Shown: piece after piece, positions 1 through 8,937 of the stretch
Layout: each line of letters starts with the position of its first letter
Numbering within the stretch: position 1 is the stretch's first letter
DNA from: Bacillus sp. SM2101
GTDB taxonomy: Bacteria; Bacillota; Bacilli; Bacillales; SM2101
Length of the DNA stretch: 59,442 nucleotides
Direction: 5' to 3'
Assembly (NCBI RefSeq): GCF_018588585.1
Contig: NZ_JAEUFG010000025.1
Span: 1 to 59,442 of the forward strand
Made by a program: the position numbers and the translations under genes
The notes under the pieces: model-generated
Database searches by the model: none
Told to the model about the DNA's origin: nothing
What the model saw: only the letters and a program-made list of their open reading frames with translations

Positions 1-76
1 CATAATTGTTAGACAGACTCACGTACGGTGTTGTGAGAGGGGCGAAAATAATGTCCTTATTTTCCCTCTACTCGTT
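1..76 (+). mobile_element. Possible 3' end of a group II intron (partial)
   Basis: The first bases contain CACGTACGG followed by a hairpin (GAGAGGG at 36-42 paired with CCCTCT near 64-69, plus AAAATAA/TTATTTT) ending in CTACTCG. This resembles the 3' strand of domain V followed by domain VI of a bacterial group II intron. The 5' strand of domain V cannot be matched to the bases present, and no reverse transcriptase is visible, so it is either cut by the window edge or decayed. This is an inference from motif memory. Confidence 0.3.
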
Positions 77-127
77 TATAGGTTATAGTAATTAAACGAT
101 CTTCTTACATCAAACAGTTTTTCTAAC

Positions 128-1495
128 TCATAGCTCCATGCCTTTTTTAACATAATCATTAATCAGATCTTGATCTACAAAAGCAATAATCGGTAATATC
201 TCTGAAATTCCTTTCGTTGAAACAGCATCTAAAGCGAGTTCGTTGATCAACTTCTTGTCAATAAAAGGGCATATAGAGGTTAATGAGCTTATACCATTTT
301 CATTATAGCTGTATTTTGCGATGTCACTTAACGTATCACTACTTAAAAAAGGTGCGATTGATGTTAAAGCTTTAATTCCATTACTATGAAACTCTTTTTT
401 AGCACAATCATTAATAACGTCTTGAGTAATAAAAGAAGCAATAGCTGTAAGACCGTTAATACCATTGACCTCAAACTCTTTTTTTGCATAATCAACAATT
501 ACATCTTGAGTAATAAAAGGGGCAATAGCTGCAAGACCTTTGATACCATTGACCTCAAATTCTTTTTTAGCACAATCATCAATAACGTCTTGGTTAATAA
601 AAGGCGCAATAGATGTAAGACCGTTAATACCATTGACCTCAAATTCTTTTTTAGCACAATCATCAATAACGTCTTGATTAATAAAAGGCGCAATAGATGT
701 AAGACCGTTAATACCATTGACCTCAAATTCTTTTTTAGCACAATCATCAATAACGTCTTGATTAATAAAAGGCGCAATAGATGTAAGACCGTTAATACCA
801 TTGACCTCAAATTCTTTTTTAGCACAATCATCAATAACGTCTTGGTTAATAAAAGGCGCAATAGCTGTAAGACCGTTAATACCATTGACCTCATACTCTT
901 TTTTAGCACAATCATTAATAACGTCTTGATTAATAAAAGGCGCAATAGCTGTAAGACCGTTAATACCATTGACCTCAAATTCTTTTTTAGCACAATCATC
1001 AATAACGTCTTGACTAACAAAAGGGGCAATAGCTGTAAGACTGTTAATACCATTGATTTCAAACTCTTTTTTAGCACAATCATCAATAACGTCTTGACTA
1101 ACAAAAGGGGCAATAGAAGATAACTCTTTATTTGAAAGCTTACCTTTAATGGTATGAAAAACCTCATCAGCCTTATCTGTTTGTATTAAGGGAGCGACAT
1201 TTGAAAATTCTTCTACAGAAACATCATTTTGTTCTAAATATTCAGCTGTATTATCCTCTATTATATTTTTTATTAATTGTGTTCCGTCTCCGTTGTTAAG
1301 GATCTCATCAATTGTCACATCAAAAATTTGAGCAAGTTCAGGGAGTTTAGAAATATCAGGCATCGTTTTACCGCATTCCCAATTACTAATTGCTTGAAAG
1401 CTAACTCCCAGTTTATCTGCTAACTCCATCTGTGTAATTCTTTTTGACTTTCTAAATTGTGCAATTTTTCTACCAACCTTATTCATGTCAAACAA
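128..1495 (-). CDS. XRE-family HTH regulator with 28-residue tandem repeats
   Basis: Residues 1-65 form a cro/CI-type helix-turn-helix (ITQMELADKLGVSFQAISNW), normally a DNA-binding repressor domain. From about residue 85 to the end the protein is thirteen 28-residue repeats of the form APFINQDVIDDCAKKEFEVN plus GINGLTSI. The outer repeats are diverged and about nine central ones are nearly identical, giving an exact 84-bp period in the DNA. The repeats look helical and may build an alpha-solenoid for protein or ligand binding (inference). The SD AGAGGTGA suggests a TTG start at 1495; an ATG lies at 1486. The gene stands alone and is divergent from the GNAT pseudogene. The target is unknown. 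Confidence 0.8.
   Translation of the reverse strand: MFDMNKVGRKIAQFRKSKRITQMELADKLGVSFQAISNWECGKTMPDISKLPELAQIFDVTIDEILNNGDGTQLIKNIIEDNTAEYLEQNDVSVEEFSNVAPLIQTDKADEVFHTIKGKLSNKELSSIAPFVSQDVIDDCAKKEFEINGINSLTAIAPFVSQDVIDDCAKKEFEVNGINGLTAIAPFINQDVINDCAKKEYEVNGINGLTAIAPFINQDVIDDCAKKEFEVNGINGLTSIAPFINQDVIDDCAKKEFEVNGINGLTSIAPFINQDVIDDCAKKEFEVNGINGLTSIAPFINQDVIDDCAKKEFEVNGIKGLAAIAPFITQDVIVDYAKKEFEVNGINGLTAIASFITQDVINDCAKKEFHSNGIKALTSIAPFLSSDTLSDIAKYSYNENGISSLTSICPFIDKKLINELALDAVSTKGISEILPIIAFVDQDLINDYVKKGMEL
208..1131 (-). repeat. 84-bp tandem repeat array inside the XRE gene
   Basis: Anchors such as the sequence around CACAATCAT recur at 403, 487, 571, 655, 739, 823, 907, 991 and 1075, always exactly 84 bp apart. 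Units between about 570 and 910 are almost identical, including third codon positions, which points to recent unequal recombination or slippage. The reading frame is kept because 84 is a multiple of three. Long open frames on the other strand and in the other minus frame over this array are by-products of the repeat. Confidence 0.95.
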
Positions 1496-1843
1496 AACTA
1501 TCACCTCTTTGATTTTTGATGCTTTAATTGTATCCGTTTAATTATTTAGTGTACATCAACTGATAGTTGAATAACGTCATTCTATATTTCAAGTAGTAGT
1601 TGAAGGATGTTTTTCGTATTAATGTTTAAACACATGGTTACAACAAGAGATTAAATCATTTTAAATATTGGACAACAATGACAAATAAAACGATTGCTGC
1701 CGTATTTATGTAAAATAAAAACAAAGTATATGAATAGCGTTTAATTAAAGGGAATGAAATGAACTATAGATGTTTAATAGAATTACTATCATTTTATTGT
1801 CAATAAATGGTAAAGTAAAACCATTGAAGGAAAATGGAGGATT
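1496..1843. other. Intergenic, no gene seen
   Basis: This is the divergent promoter region between the XRE gene and the decayed GNAT gene. It is AT-rich, and I see no convincing operator, terminator or small ORF in it. Confidence 0.5.
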
Positions 1844-2303
1844 ATGGTTTAGGAAGATTCTTAAGGCAACAGTAAGTGAGCTTTAAGTGTTAATGGAATT
1901 ATTTGATTTGTATCGGGTATTCTGTGAGCAAAAGTCTGATGTTGGTGGTGCAAGAAAGTTTTTACGAGAAAGGTTGATTAATTAAGAATCAGTCATATTT
2001 ATTACTTTTAATGGAGAAGATCCTCTTGGTTTTGTTCAGTTATATCCCTCATTTCCCTCATTTCCCTCATTTCCCTCTATAAATATGAGGAAGACATGGG
2101 TGTTGAATGATTTGTATGTGAAAGAAGCTGCGAGAGGTAAAGGGATTGGCGAAAAATTACTAAAGAGAGCGATAACCTTTGCTGAAGATACTGGAGCAAA
2201 GGGAGTACTTGAAACAGCAGAAGATAACATAACAGCTCAGAGACCATATGAGTAAAACTATTTCAAAAGAGAAAGAAATCGTTATTATTTTTATACGATT
2301 TGA
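1844..2303 (+). pseudogene. Decayed GNAT N-acetyltransferase
   Basis: One reading frame from about 1848 encodes a recognisable GNAT protein: LFDLYRVFCEQKSDVGGARK, then PLGFVQLYPSF, WVLNDLYVKEAARGKGIGEK (acetyl-CoA binding motif RGKGIG) and a C-terminal YE-NYFKRERNRYYFY. The frame is broken by three in-frame TAA codons, after SEL, after RERLIN, and in place of a residue in the PYEKxGF region; there is no frameshift. The 9-bp unit TTTCCCTCA is repeated about three times and inserts extra PSF triplets before the core strand. The gene is probably inactive. An upstream SD (GGAGG at 1836) is preserved. Confidence 0.8.
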
Positions 2304-2352
2304 AGATTGGTAAAATTTAATGAAAGTAGGTAACTAGCTCTTTTCTTTTACT

Positions 2353-2483
2353 TTGGTTGATTTCGAATTAATTGTTGCTTTTCGTAATAAAGGTAAAATA
2401 CATTTTAGGGGGATCTTTTCACATTTAAAGTCTCTAATACACATTAGTTGCTAACTTTTGAGTGAAAATTATGAAAATAGCCT
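2353..2483 (+). repeat. Degenerate copy of the dispersed MITE-like element
   Basis: It has the internal landmarks of the family (ATTGTTGCTTTTCGTAA near the left end, GGGGATCTTTTCAC in the middle, ATGAAAATAGCC at the right end). The middle is closest to the copy at 24353. The left terminus is eroded to GGTTGATTTCG. Confidence 0.55.
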
Positions 2484-2522
2484 TTACTTGTTATTACTAA
2501 GCTCAAATCGTTAAAGGTATAT

Positions 2523-2660
2523 TTAGATACCACCTCCACCACCATCATAATCACTGGGAAAACGGTGAGGTTTATCATCTTTATTATTGTCCCTTAAGGA
2601 CAAGTTGACAATAACTAGTAATACTAAAATGATAAAAATAATTAATAAAATCCACCACAT
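2523..2660 (-). CDS. Small single-pass membrane protein (45 aa)
   Basis: ATG at 2660 is preceded by AGGGGAT at a good distance. The product is one hydrophobic helix (MWWILLIIFIILVLLVIVNL, residues 1-20) followed by a short charged segment rich in N, D and K and a tail DYDGGGGGI. This layout is typical of small Bacillus membrane peptides, but I do not recognise the family and assign no function. It lies alone next to a repeat copy. Confidence 0.55.
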   Translation of the reverse strand: MWWILLIIFIILVLLVIVNLSLRDNNKDDKPHRFPSDYDGGGGGI

Positions 2661-3032
2661 ATTACTTATCCCCCTATACAATTTACATAATAAAATGTAA
2701 AGCTATAAGAATGGATTCTTTGTAGAATATTATATTCATAGTTCAAAAACATAAGACTGTTTTAGCAAAAGTTTGTATCCTTCTTAGGTGAAAGCAGATG
2801 AGTAAAGTGAATATAGATGGTGGGCAAATGCAAAGGCTATATGTTGTTATTGAGTGATCATTAATTTGGTTTTTCCTGTTTATTTTAATTAAGTTTATCA
2901 CTTCAAGAGGTGAGATCTTTCAATGAGGTGAAGTAGAGTTTCCACCTCATTCACCGATTTTCAAACTATGCTATATTCTAATGTTCAAAAACCACATATA
3001 GATGTGATTCCTGTAGTGGGAAAAAGTATAAT
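2661..3032. other. Intergenic with one hairpin
   Basis: No gene is supported. A perfect 9-bp inverted repeat, AATGAGGTG (2922-2930) and CACCTCATT (2943-2951), could fold but lacks a T-tract on either strand, so I do not call it a terminator. Confidence 0.4.
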
Positions 3033-3488
3033 TTAGGATATAAGCTTGTACGAGATAAAAATAAACGTAAAGAAACAAATTTGTTCGATGCTGCCTCCTG
3101 TTTTAAAAGTTATTGGTAAACGAATATAACGTCCAAATGGATAGAAAAGCTTTACCCCAGCTGGTGTAAGCATATCGCCTAAGATATGTGAAGCTGTTCC
3201 AAATATGATTCCTGTCACGAGTGAAGTAGGTAATAAGCCATATAAAAAAGTTAATATTCCTACAAAGAGTAGACTATGAAAAAATGTTCTATGAGTAAAG
3301 AACCTTGAAATAATTGATGGTAGGATCGGAACTTTGTTACTTATTTTGCTTTTTGGATGGTCGATGTCTGGTAGGAGAGCGCCAATGGCTAGCCCAATAA
3401 AATATGATGTTGGGTCAGGAACTTGAGCCCATTCCATCATTGATAACCCTACCATTCCTGAAAATGCTAGATGAGTATGATATTGCAT
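3033..3488 (-). CDS. Membrane-bound metal-dependent hydrolase (YdjM/DUF457 family)
   Basis: A 151-residue integral membrane protein with the family signature: MQYHTHLAFSG at the N-terminus, LLPDIDHPKSKI, HRTFFHS and HILGDMLTPAGVKLFYPFG. The conserved His and Asp residues are expected to bind a metal. Several hydrophobic segments alternate with these motifs. The frame is open for 30 more residues upstream, but the ATG at 3488 has a strong SD (GGAGG, 3494-3498 on the reverse strand), so it is taken as the start. The E. coli relative YdjM is an SOS-regulated membrane protein; I see no regulatory site here. The substrate is unknown. Confidence 0.8.
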   Translation of the reverse strand: MQYHTHLAFSGMVGLSMMEWAQVPDPTSYFIGLAIGALLPDIDHPKSKISNKVPILPSIISRFFTHRTFFHSLLFVGILTFLYGLLPTSLVTGIIFGTASHILGDMLTPAGVKLFYPFGRYIRLPITFKTGGSIEQICFFTFIFISYKLIS

Positions 3489-3730
3489 TCGATTCCTCCA
3501 TGTTGATTTATCTATGATGTTTAATGCCTGTGTATTGTTTATACACGAAATAATGTGATATTTCAATGATTCTTTCATAGCATGTCGTTTGTCACGTTAG
3601 GAACTGAAGTACTTGTACTTGAGAACTTGAAAAGTTAACAAATATTTAAACAAACGTTTGATTAAAACTGTTTTATATAGAAATTACCAATCTTGTGTGA
3701 AATATTGATATTAACTTGGAGGTGTAACGT

Positions 3731-4690
3731 ATGACCAATCCGTGGGATGCTGAGCAAGTAGTGTCACCTAAGCTTGCAAAGGATTTAATTGAAACACAGT
3801 TTCCGGATCTGTATCCTGTTACGGTTTCATTAATGGGTAAAGGTTTTGATAATACTGTTTATCTTGTTAATGAAAAGTATGTCTTTCGATTTCCACGAAG
3901 AACAATCGCAGTTGATTTATTAAATACTGAAAATAGCTTACTTCCTATTTTATCGTCAGTTCTTCCACAAGCGATATCACATCCTATTTTCTTTGGAAAA
4001 AGTGTTACTGGAAAGTATCCGTGGCCTTTTACTGGGTATTATCGTGTTGAAGGTACACCGCCAAATACATTGTCAAAGCTTGAGAGAATGAACTCTGCAA
4101 AAATACTAGCAACTTTTCTCCGCTCTCTCCATGACTTTCCTGAAGAAAAAGCTAGATTGTTAGGTGTACCGTTTGATGAACTAAAACGATTAGATATTAG
4201 GAAAAGAAAGCGGGTTGCAGAAAAATATATTGAGCAAATAAAAACGCTACAATTATATGATCAAGTCTCATCATTAATGTCATACATAGAGCAAGTTGAT
4301 CATATTGATGTAGAGCAAAAAAGCACACTTGTACATGGTGATATTCATATTCGTAATATACTAGTAAATGAGAACAACACAGTTTCAGGGTTCATTGATT
4401 GGGGTGACGTTCATATCGGACACCCTGCTGTTGATTTAAGTATTGTATATAGCTTTTTACCTCCTGAAGGCAGGAGCGTATTTTTTAGCCATTATGGAAA
4501 AGTTGATGAAGAAACTTTATTGTTAGCAAAATTTAAAGCTGTATTTACGACAATCATACTTCTTATGTACGGTTATGATCACAATGATAGAAAGTTAATT
4601 GAGGCAAGTAAACAAAGTCTTGATCTAATGTTTTGTGAAGAAAATACTTTAACGTTGTCTAGATCAAAAAAAATGGAGGATAAAAAATGA
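3731..4690 (+). CDS. Aminoglycoside-phosphotransferase-fold kinase
   Basis: A 319-residue APH-fold kinase. Visible are the nucleotide-binding region (GKGFDNTVYLV with FRFPR), the catalytic loop HGDIHIRN (H202, D204, N209) and the metal-binding IDWGD (D223). Family members phosphorylate small hydroxyl compounds such as aminoglycosides, macrolides, choline or homoserine; the sequence does not fix the substrate. The SD GGAGGTG precedes ATG 3731. Its stop overlaps the start of the next gene (ATGA at 4687), so the two are translationally coupled. Confidence 0.85.
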   Translation: MTNPWDAEQVVSPKLAKDLIETQFPDLYPVTVSLMGKGFDNTVYLVNEKYVFRFPRRTIAVDLLNTENSLLPILSSVLPQAISHPIFFGKSVTGKYPWPFTGYYRVEGTPPNTLSKLERMNSAKILATFLRSLHDFPEEKARLLGVPFDELKRLDIRKRKRVAEKYIEQIKTLQLYDQVSSLMSYIEQVDHIDVEQKSTLVHGDIHIRNILVNENNTVSGFIDWGDVHIGHPAVDLSIVYSFLPPEGRSVFFSHYGKVDEETLLLAKFKAVFTTIILLMYGYDHNDRKLIEASKQSLDLMFCEENTLTLSRSKKMEDKK

Positions 4691-5211
4691 ACAACTCAGC
4701 CTTACTTATCATTGATGTACAAAATGGTATGTTTTCTCAAAAAGACCCAGTTTACAAAGCCTCATATCTATTAAATACATTGAAACAACTAATTTTACGA
4801 GCAAGATCGAAATCTGTACCGATCATTTACATTCAACATAATGGACGTGAAGGACATCCGTTGGAATTAGGAACACATGGTTGGGAAATCCATTCAGCAA
4901 TTAAGCCGATGGCTACTGATGAAATCATTCAAAAAACTACACCAGATTCATTCTTTCATACAAGCTTAGCTGAAAAACTAGCGGAAAATAAAATAAATCA
5001 TCTTGTTATTGCAGGAATCCAATCCGATATTTGTGTAGACACAACTTGTCGACGAGCTTTTAGTATGGGGTTTGATATTACGTTAGTTTCTGATGGGCAT
5101 AGTACTTGGGGATCGAATGGTTTAACAGCTCAACAAATTATTGATCATCACAATGGCGTATTACAATGGTTTGCAAAAATAGCAAGTGTAAAAGAGATTC
5201 ATTTTTCTTAG
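4687..5211 (+). CDS. Cysteine hydrolase (isochorismatase/nicotinamidase family)
   Basis: A 174-residue soluble enzyme with the family's Asp-Lys-Cys triad: D10 in LLIIDVQNGMF, K83 in IIQKTTPDSFF and C116 in GIQSDICVDTTCRRAF. These enzymes hydrolyse amides or vinyl ethers; the substrate is not evident. It overlaps the kinase by 4 bp and ends at a strong terminator, so the two form a two-gene operon. Confidence 0.85.
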   Translation: MNNSALLIIDVQNGMFSQKDPVYKASYLLNTLKQLILRARSKSVPIIYIQHNGREGHPLELGTHGWEIHSAIKPMATDEIIQKTTPDSFFHTSLAEKLAENKINHLVIAGIQSDICVDTTCRRAFSMGFDITLVSDGHSTWGSNGLTAQQIIDHHNGVLQWFAKIASVKEIHFS

Positions 5212-5240
5212 AACTTAGAAATCATCTAAGTTCTTTTTTC
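5210..5240 (+). terminator. Intrinsic terminator of the kinase/hydrolase operon
   Basis: AGAACTTAGA (5210-5219) pairs perfectly with TCTAAGTTCT (5225-5234) around a 5-nt loop, followed by TTTTTTC. Confidence 0.9.
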
Positions 5241-5312
5241 ATGCACTTTATAGAATTTGAAGGATTTTACAATTATGTGTCGAATTGTATATAAATTAGG
5301 AAGGGGATAAAC

Positions 5313-6845
5313 ATGACAAAAAGAAAATTAACCAGTTTAGTACCTATTTTTATAGTAATTATTATAGTTATAGCAATAGGAGCATTTTTATATGTTCGAG
5401 AAACAGCAGAGACAACAATGAATAACGACGAACCTATGGATGAAAATAACATAGAAAGCGAGATAGTAGAAGAAGCTGACACCCAAGATGAGCAAGTAGA
5501 AGAAGTTGACAATCAAAATGAGCAGGTTGAAGAAATTGAGGAGCCAACATATAATGTTCTTGCACCTTTGCCGGGAGCTTCAGCTGATTACGACATTTCG
5601 TTAACTTTAGATGATCAAGGTGTTTTTCATATATCATCAACAATTGATGTGGAAAATCTTTCAGATGATGTTTGGCACGATGTAGCCTTTTATTTAGTTC
5701 CTAATGCCTTTATCGAAGAAAATAAACCAGAATTCATAGAGGGCAAAGCGGAAGTGTCAATCTTGTCAGTGGATCAAAATGGACAAGAGGCTACGTATGA
5801 CTTACATAATAATAATTTGTTTATTCAACTAAATGAAGAAATAAACTCGGGACTAACTTCAACGATTTCTATAGACTACACACTAGAAATACCTGAAAAG
5901 GGCCTTCGCCTCTCTCAAAAAAACGGCAATTATTATTTAGCACATTGGTATCCAATGATAGCTCACTATCAAGAAGGCTGGAATATTGAGAATTATATGG
6001 CGAGAGGAGAATCTTATCATACCCCATACGGGAATTACACGATTTCTTATAAGTTACCAAAGGAATACTTCGTTGTAAGCTCTGCACCAGATGGTAAAGC
6101 AAAACCTTCTACCTCTGGAACGCTTCATGGAGAAAAAATAAAAGATTTCTATATAGGCATATTAGAGCCTAATGAATGGCTAACAACTTCCATTAAGGTA
6201 AATGATACAAATTTACGTTTATTTGTACCTGTTGATGCTAATGACCTCTTACAAGAAGGTATGAAAGAAGCTGAAAAAGGCTTTAATTATTTTGAAAAGA
6301 ACATTGGTGATTATCCATTTGAAGAATTAGATTTGATTGGTAACGATGGTGGGATGGAATATCCAAATGTAGTGGAAGTGTCTGATGCTCTACGTGAACA
6401 ATCATTGCATACAATTATTCACGAAATTGCACATCAATGGTTTTATTATCTTGTTTCAAATGATCCATATCATGATGCATGGTTAGATGAAGGAATGACG
6501 GAATTTGCAACGACTGTATATTTTTATGAGCAAACAAAAGATGAAGACTTTAGTTTTGAATTTGCAAAACGCGTATCAACTTTAAATGAAACCGAAGAAA
6601 AAGTTAATTTAAGTTTAGATGAATTTACTAATAGTTATACGGGAACACTATACGGGAAAGTGCCCCTTGAGTTATGGGCGTTCTTCCAAACAAACGGAGG
6701 GCATGAAGAAGCTGTTAAGTTTTTATCAGCATATTATTCGGAGTTCCAATACGAATATGTTACGACTACAAAATTTGTTTCATTTTTTAATGCTTATTTT
6801 CAGAAGGATTATAGTGATTTTTTAGCTAACTGGCTAGAATTTTAA
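5313..6845 (+). CDS. Membrane-anchored M1-family metallopeptidase
   Basis: A 510-residue protein. Residues 8-30 form an N-terminal membrane anchor, followed by an acidic linker with two copies of EQVEE (about residues 45-75). The C-terminal half carries the gluzincin active site: HEIAH (370-374), third zinc ligand E393 in WLDEGMTEF exactly 18 residues after the second His, and GGMEYP near 346-351 in place of GAMEN. It probably trims peptides on the outer face of the membrane. It is shorter than full M1 aminopeptidases (about 850 residues), lacking the long C-terminal helical domain. It is monocistronic, with an SD (GGAAGGGG) and its own terminator. Confidence 0.87.
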   Translation: MTKRKLTSLVPIFIVIIIVIAIGAFLYVRETAETTMNNDEPMDENNIESEIVEEADTQDEQVEEVDNQNEQVEEIEEPTYNVLAPLPGASADYDISLTLDDQGVFHISSTIDVENLSDDVWHDVAFYLVPNAFIEENKPEFIEGKAEVSILSVDQNGQEATYDLHNNNLFIQLNEEINSGLTSTISIDYTLEIPEKGLRLSQKNGNYYLAHWYPMIAHYQEGWNIENYMARGESYHTPYGNYTISYKLPKEYFVVSSAPDGKAKPSTSGTLHGEKIKDFYIGILEPNEWLTTSIKVNDTNLRLFVPVDANDLLQEGMKEAEKGFNYFEKNIGDYPFEELDLIGNDGGMEYPNVVEVSDALREQSLHTIIHEIAHQWFYYLVSNDPYHDAWLDEGMTEFATTVYFYEQTKDEDFSFEFAKRVSTLNETEEKVNLSLDEFTNSYTGTLYGKVPLELWAFFQTNGGHEEAVKFLSAYYSEFQYEYVTTTKFVSFFNAYFQKDYSDFLANWLEF

Positions 6846-6851
6846 GCGGAG

Positions 6852-6886
6852 CACGGAATCTATATGATGAGATTCCGTGTTTTTTA
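6852..6886 (+). terminator. Intrinsic terminator after the M1 peptidase
   Basis: CACGGAATCT (6852-6861) pairs with AGATTCCGTG (6870-6879), followed by a TTTTTT tract. Confidence 0.9.
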
Positions 6887-6887
6887 C

Positions 6888-7035
6888 GGTTGCTTTGACA
6901 TTGATTTGTTGCTTTTACTACTAAAATAAACAAATAAACGAAGCATTCGTGGCTTCTTTGCTCATTTAAATGGAGATCAATTGCATAAATTTAGTTGCTG
7001 CTGTCCTAAATTAGTCTCAATAGCACAATTTTCTT
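6888..7035 (+). repeat. Highly degenerate MITE-like copy
   Basis: The order of landmarks is kept (left end GGTTGCTTTGACATTGAT with TTGTTGCTTTT, middle CATTCGTGGCTTCTTT, right AATAGCACAATTTT), but termini and target duplications are eroded. It lies upstream of gatC. Confidence 0.45.
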
Positions 7036-7087
7036 ATTAATTAAGGTAGAGTGAAGTGATTATTTTGACTGGAATTGTATACTTCTA

Positions 7088-7117
7088 TTGCTTTAATGGG
7101 CTAAAATTTGATATTAT
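7088..7117 (+). promoter_or_regulatory. Possible SigA promoter of gatCAB
   Basis: TTGCTT (7088-7093), an 18-bp spacer and TATTAT (7112-7117), about 45 bp upstream of the gatC start. It is a weak match and an inference. No T-box or other riboswitch is seen. Confidence 0.4.
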
Positions 7118-7161
7118 CAGTATATTGTGAACGGTCGAACAACCAATGGAGGTGACTTTAT

Positions 7162-7452
7162 ATGTCAAGGATTTCAGTCGATCAAGTGAAGCACGTAGCA
7201 AACTTAGCACGATTAGCGATTACAGAAGAGGAAGCAGCGAAGTTTACGAATCAGCTTGATGCAATTATCTCTTTTGCTGAAGAGTTAAATGAACTTGATA
7301 CAACAAATATTGAACCAACTTCTCACGTGTTAAGCATGACGAATGTTTTACGAGAAGATGTTGCAAAAGAAGGTTTACCTATCGATGAGGTGTTAAAAAA
7401 TGCGCCTGATCACAAAGGTGGACAAGTACGTGTGCCATCAATTATAGAATAA
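7162..7452 (+). CDS. gatC: Asp/Glu-tRNA(Asn/Gln) amidotransferase subunit C
   Basis: A 96-residue small subunit of the GatCAB amidotransferase, which converts Glu-tRNA(Gln) (and in some species Asp-tRNA(Asn)) to the amidated form. Family features are [16 protein letters not shown] at the N-terminus, [19 protein letters not shown] in the middle and the C-terminal RVPSIIE. GatC wraps around GatA and stabilises the GatA-GatB contact. The SD GGAGGTGA precedes the ATG. It is the first gene of the operon, 13 bp before gatA. Confidence 0.97.
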   Translation: MSRISVDQVKHVANLARLAITEEEAAKFTNQLDAIISFAEELNELDTTNIEPTSHVLSMTNVLREDVAKEGLPIDEVLKNAPDHKGGQVRVPSIIE

Positions 7453-7465
7453 GGAGGGGCGAGGC

Positions 7466-8923
7466 ATGTCATTATTTGATCATAAAGTATCAGAATTACA
7501 TAAACTTTTACACAAAAAAGATATTACAGTTACAGATCTTGTTGATGAGTCGTATAAACGAATTAACGAGGTTGAAGATAAAGTCAATTCCTTTTTAACG
7601 TTAAATGAAGAAAATGCACGTGCATATGCGAAACAATTAGATGAAGCGATTGGGAATAAGGATGAATATGGCCTTTTATTCGGACTTCCAATAGGACTTA
7701 AGGATAACATCGTCACAAAAAATCTTCGTACAACATGCGCGAGTAAAATCCTAGAAAACTTTGATCCGATTTATGATGCTACTGTTGTTAAAAAGTTATA
7801 TGATGCTGAAACAGTTACAATTGGTAAGTTAAATATGGATGAATTTGCGATGGGATCTTCGAATGAGAATTCTGGTTTTCACGTAACAAGAAACCCGTGG
7901 AATACTGACCATGTACCTGGAGGTTCAAGTGGTGGCTCAGCAACTGCAGTTGCAGCAGGTGAAGTACTATTTTCACTTGGTTCTGATACGGGAGGGTCAA
8001 TACGTCAGCCAGCAGCATTTTGTGGAGTTGTTGGATTTAAACCGACATATGGTAGGGTGTCTCGCTTTGGCTTAGTAGCTTTCGCATCATCATTGGATCA
8101 GATCGGACCAATTACACGTACTGTTGAGGATAACGCTTATTTATTACAAGCAATTGCAGGGCATGATCAAATGGATACTACTTCAGCTGACGTTGAAGTG
8201 CCTGATTTTATATCTTCCTTAACTGGAGATGTAAAAGGGTTGAAAATTGCTGTTCCAACTGAATATATTGGTGAAGGTGTATCTGAAGATGTTCGTAAGT
8301 CAGTTCTCGAAGCGCTAAAAGTTCTTGAAGGCTTAGGTGCTACATGGGAAGAAGTCTCACTTCCACATTCAAAATACGCATTGGCTACGTATTACTTACT
8401 TTCGTCTTCAGAGGCTTCGGCTAATCTTGCACGCTTTGATGGGGTGCGTTATGGTTACAGAACGGATAATGCTGAAAGCTTAATCGACATGTACAAGCAA
8501 ACACGTAGCGAAGGCTTTGGCGAAGAAGTTAAGCGACGTATCATGCTTGGTACGTTTGCACTAAGCTCAGGATATTATGACGCATATTATAAAAAAGCGC
8601 AGCAAGTTCGGACATTAATTAAAAAAGATTTTGAAGATGTGTTTGAAAAATATGATGTGATTATAGGCCCTACAACGCCAACACCAGCATTTAAAATAGG
8701 CGAAAATATTGAGGATCCATTAACGATGTATGCCAATGATATTCTCACAATTCCAGTGAACCTTGCTGGAGTACCAGGTATTTCAGTTCCATGTGGACTC
8801 TCAAACGGGCTTCCGCTAGGCTTACAAATAATCGGTAAACACTTTGATGAAGCAACGATTTATCGTGTTGCACATGCATTTGAACAAGCAACTGACCATC
8901 ATAAAGCAAAACCAGTATTGTAA
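7466..8923 (+). CDS. gatA: Asp/Glu-tRNA(Asn/Gln) amidotransferase subunit A
   Basis: A 485-residue amidase-signature enzyme that hydrolyses glutamine and supplies ammonia to GatB. The Ser-cisSer-Lys triad is visible: Lys in [10 protein letters not shown] (about residue 78), cis-Ser in GGSSGGSA and the nucleophile in [15 protein letters not shown] (about 150-180). The length is normal for the family. Start ATG 7492-proximal alternatives are not needed because AAGGAGGGG lies just before 7466. The middle gene of gatCAB. Confidence 0.97.
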   Translation: MSLFDHKVSELHKLLHKKDITVTDLVDESYKRINEVEDKVNSFLTLNEENARAYAKQLDEAIGNKDEYGLLFGLPIGLKDNIVTKNLRTTCASKILENFDPIYDATVVKKLYDAETVTIGKLNMDEFAMGSSNENSGFHVTRNPWNTDHVPGGSSGGSATAVAAGEVLFSLGSDTGGSIRQPAAFCGVVGFKPTYGRVSRFGLVAFASSLDQIGPITRTVEDNAYLLQAIAGHDQMDTTSADVEVPDFISSLTGDVKGLKIAVPTEYIGEGVSEDVRKSVLEALKVLEGLGATWEEVSLPHSKYALATYYLLSSSEASANLARFDGVRYGYRTDNAESLIDMYKQTRSEGFGEEVKRRIMLGTFALSSGYYDAYYKKAQQVRTLIKKDFEDVFEKYDVIIGPTTPTPAFKIGENIEDPLTMYANDILTIPVNLAGVPGISVPCGLSNGLPLGLQIIGKHFDEATIYRVAHAFEQATDHHKAKPVL

Positions 8924-8937
8924 GGGGTGAGAAGAAG

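Noticed and set aside
208-1131. CRISPR array
   Set aside because: The units are 84 bp, contiguous and in a single coding frame with no spacers.
386-1167. Long open frames on the plus strand and in a second minus frame over the 84-bp repeats
   Set aside because: They follow the repeat period and encode hydrophobic or basic noise; the HTH-containing frame with the SD is the real gene.
1844-2303. Stop-codon readthrough or recoding in the GNAT gene
   Set aside because: Three TAA codons without any recoding signal are simpler to explain by decay.
3731-4690. Antibiotic-resistance kinase call
   Set aside because: The APH fold alone does not set the substrate; the neighbour is a metabolic hydrolase.
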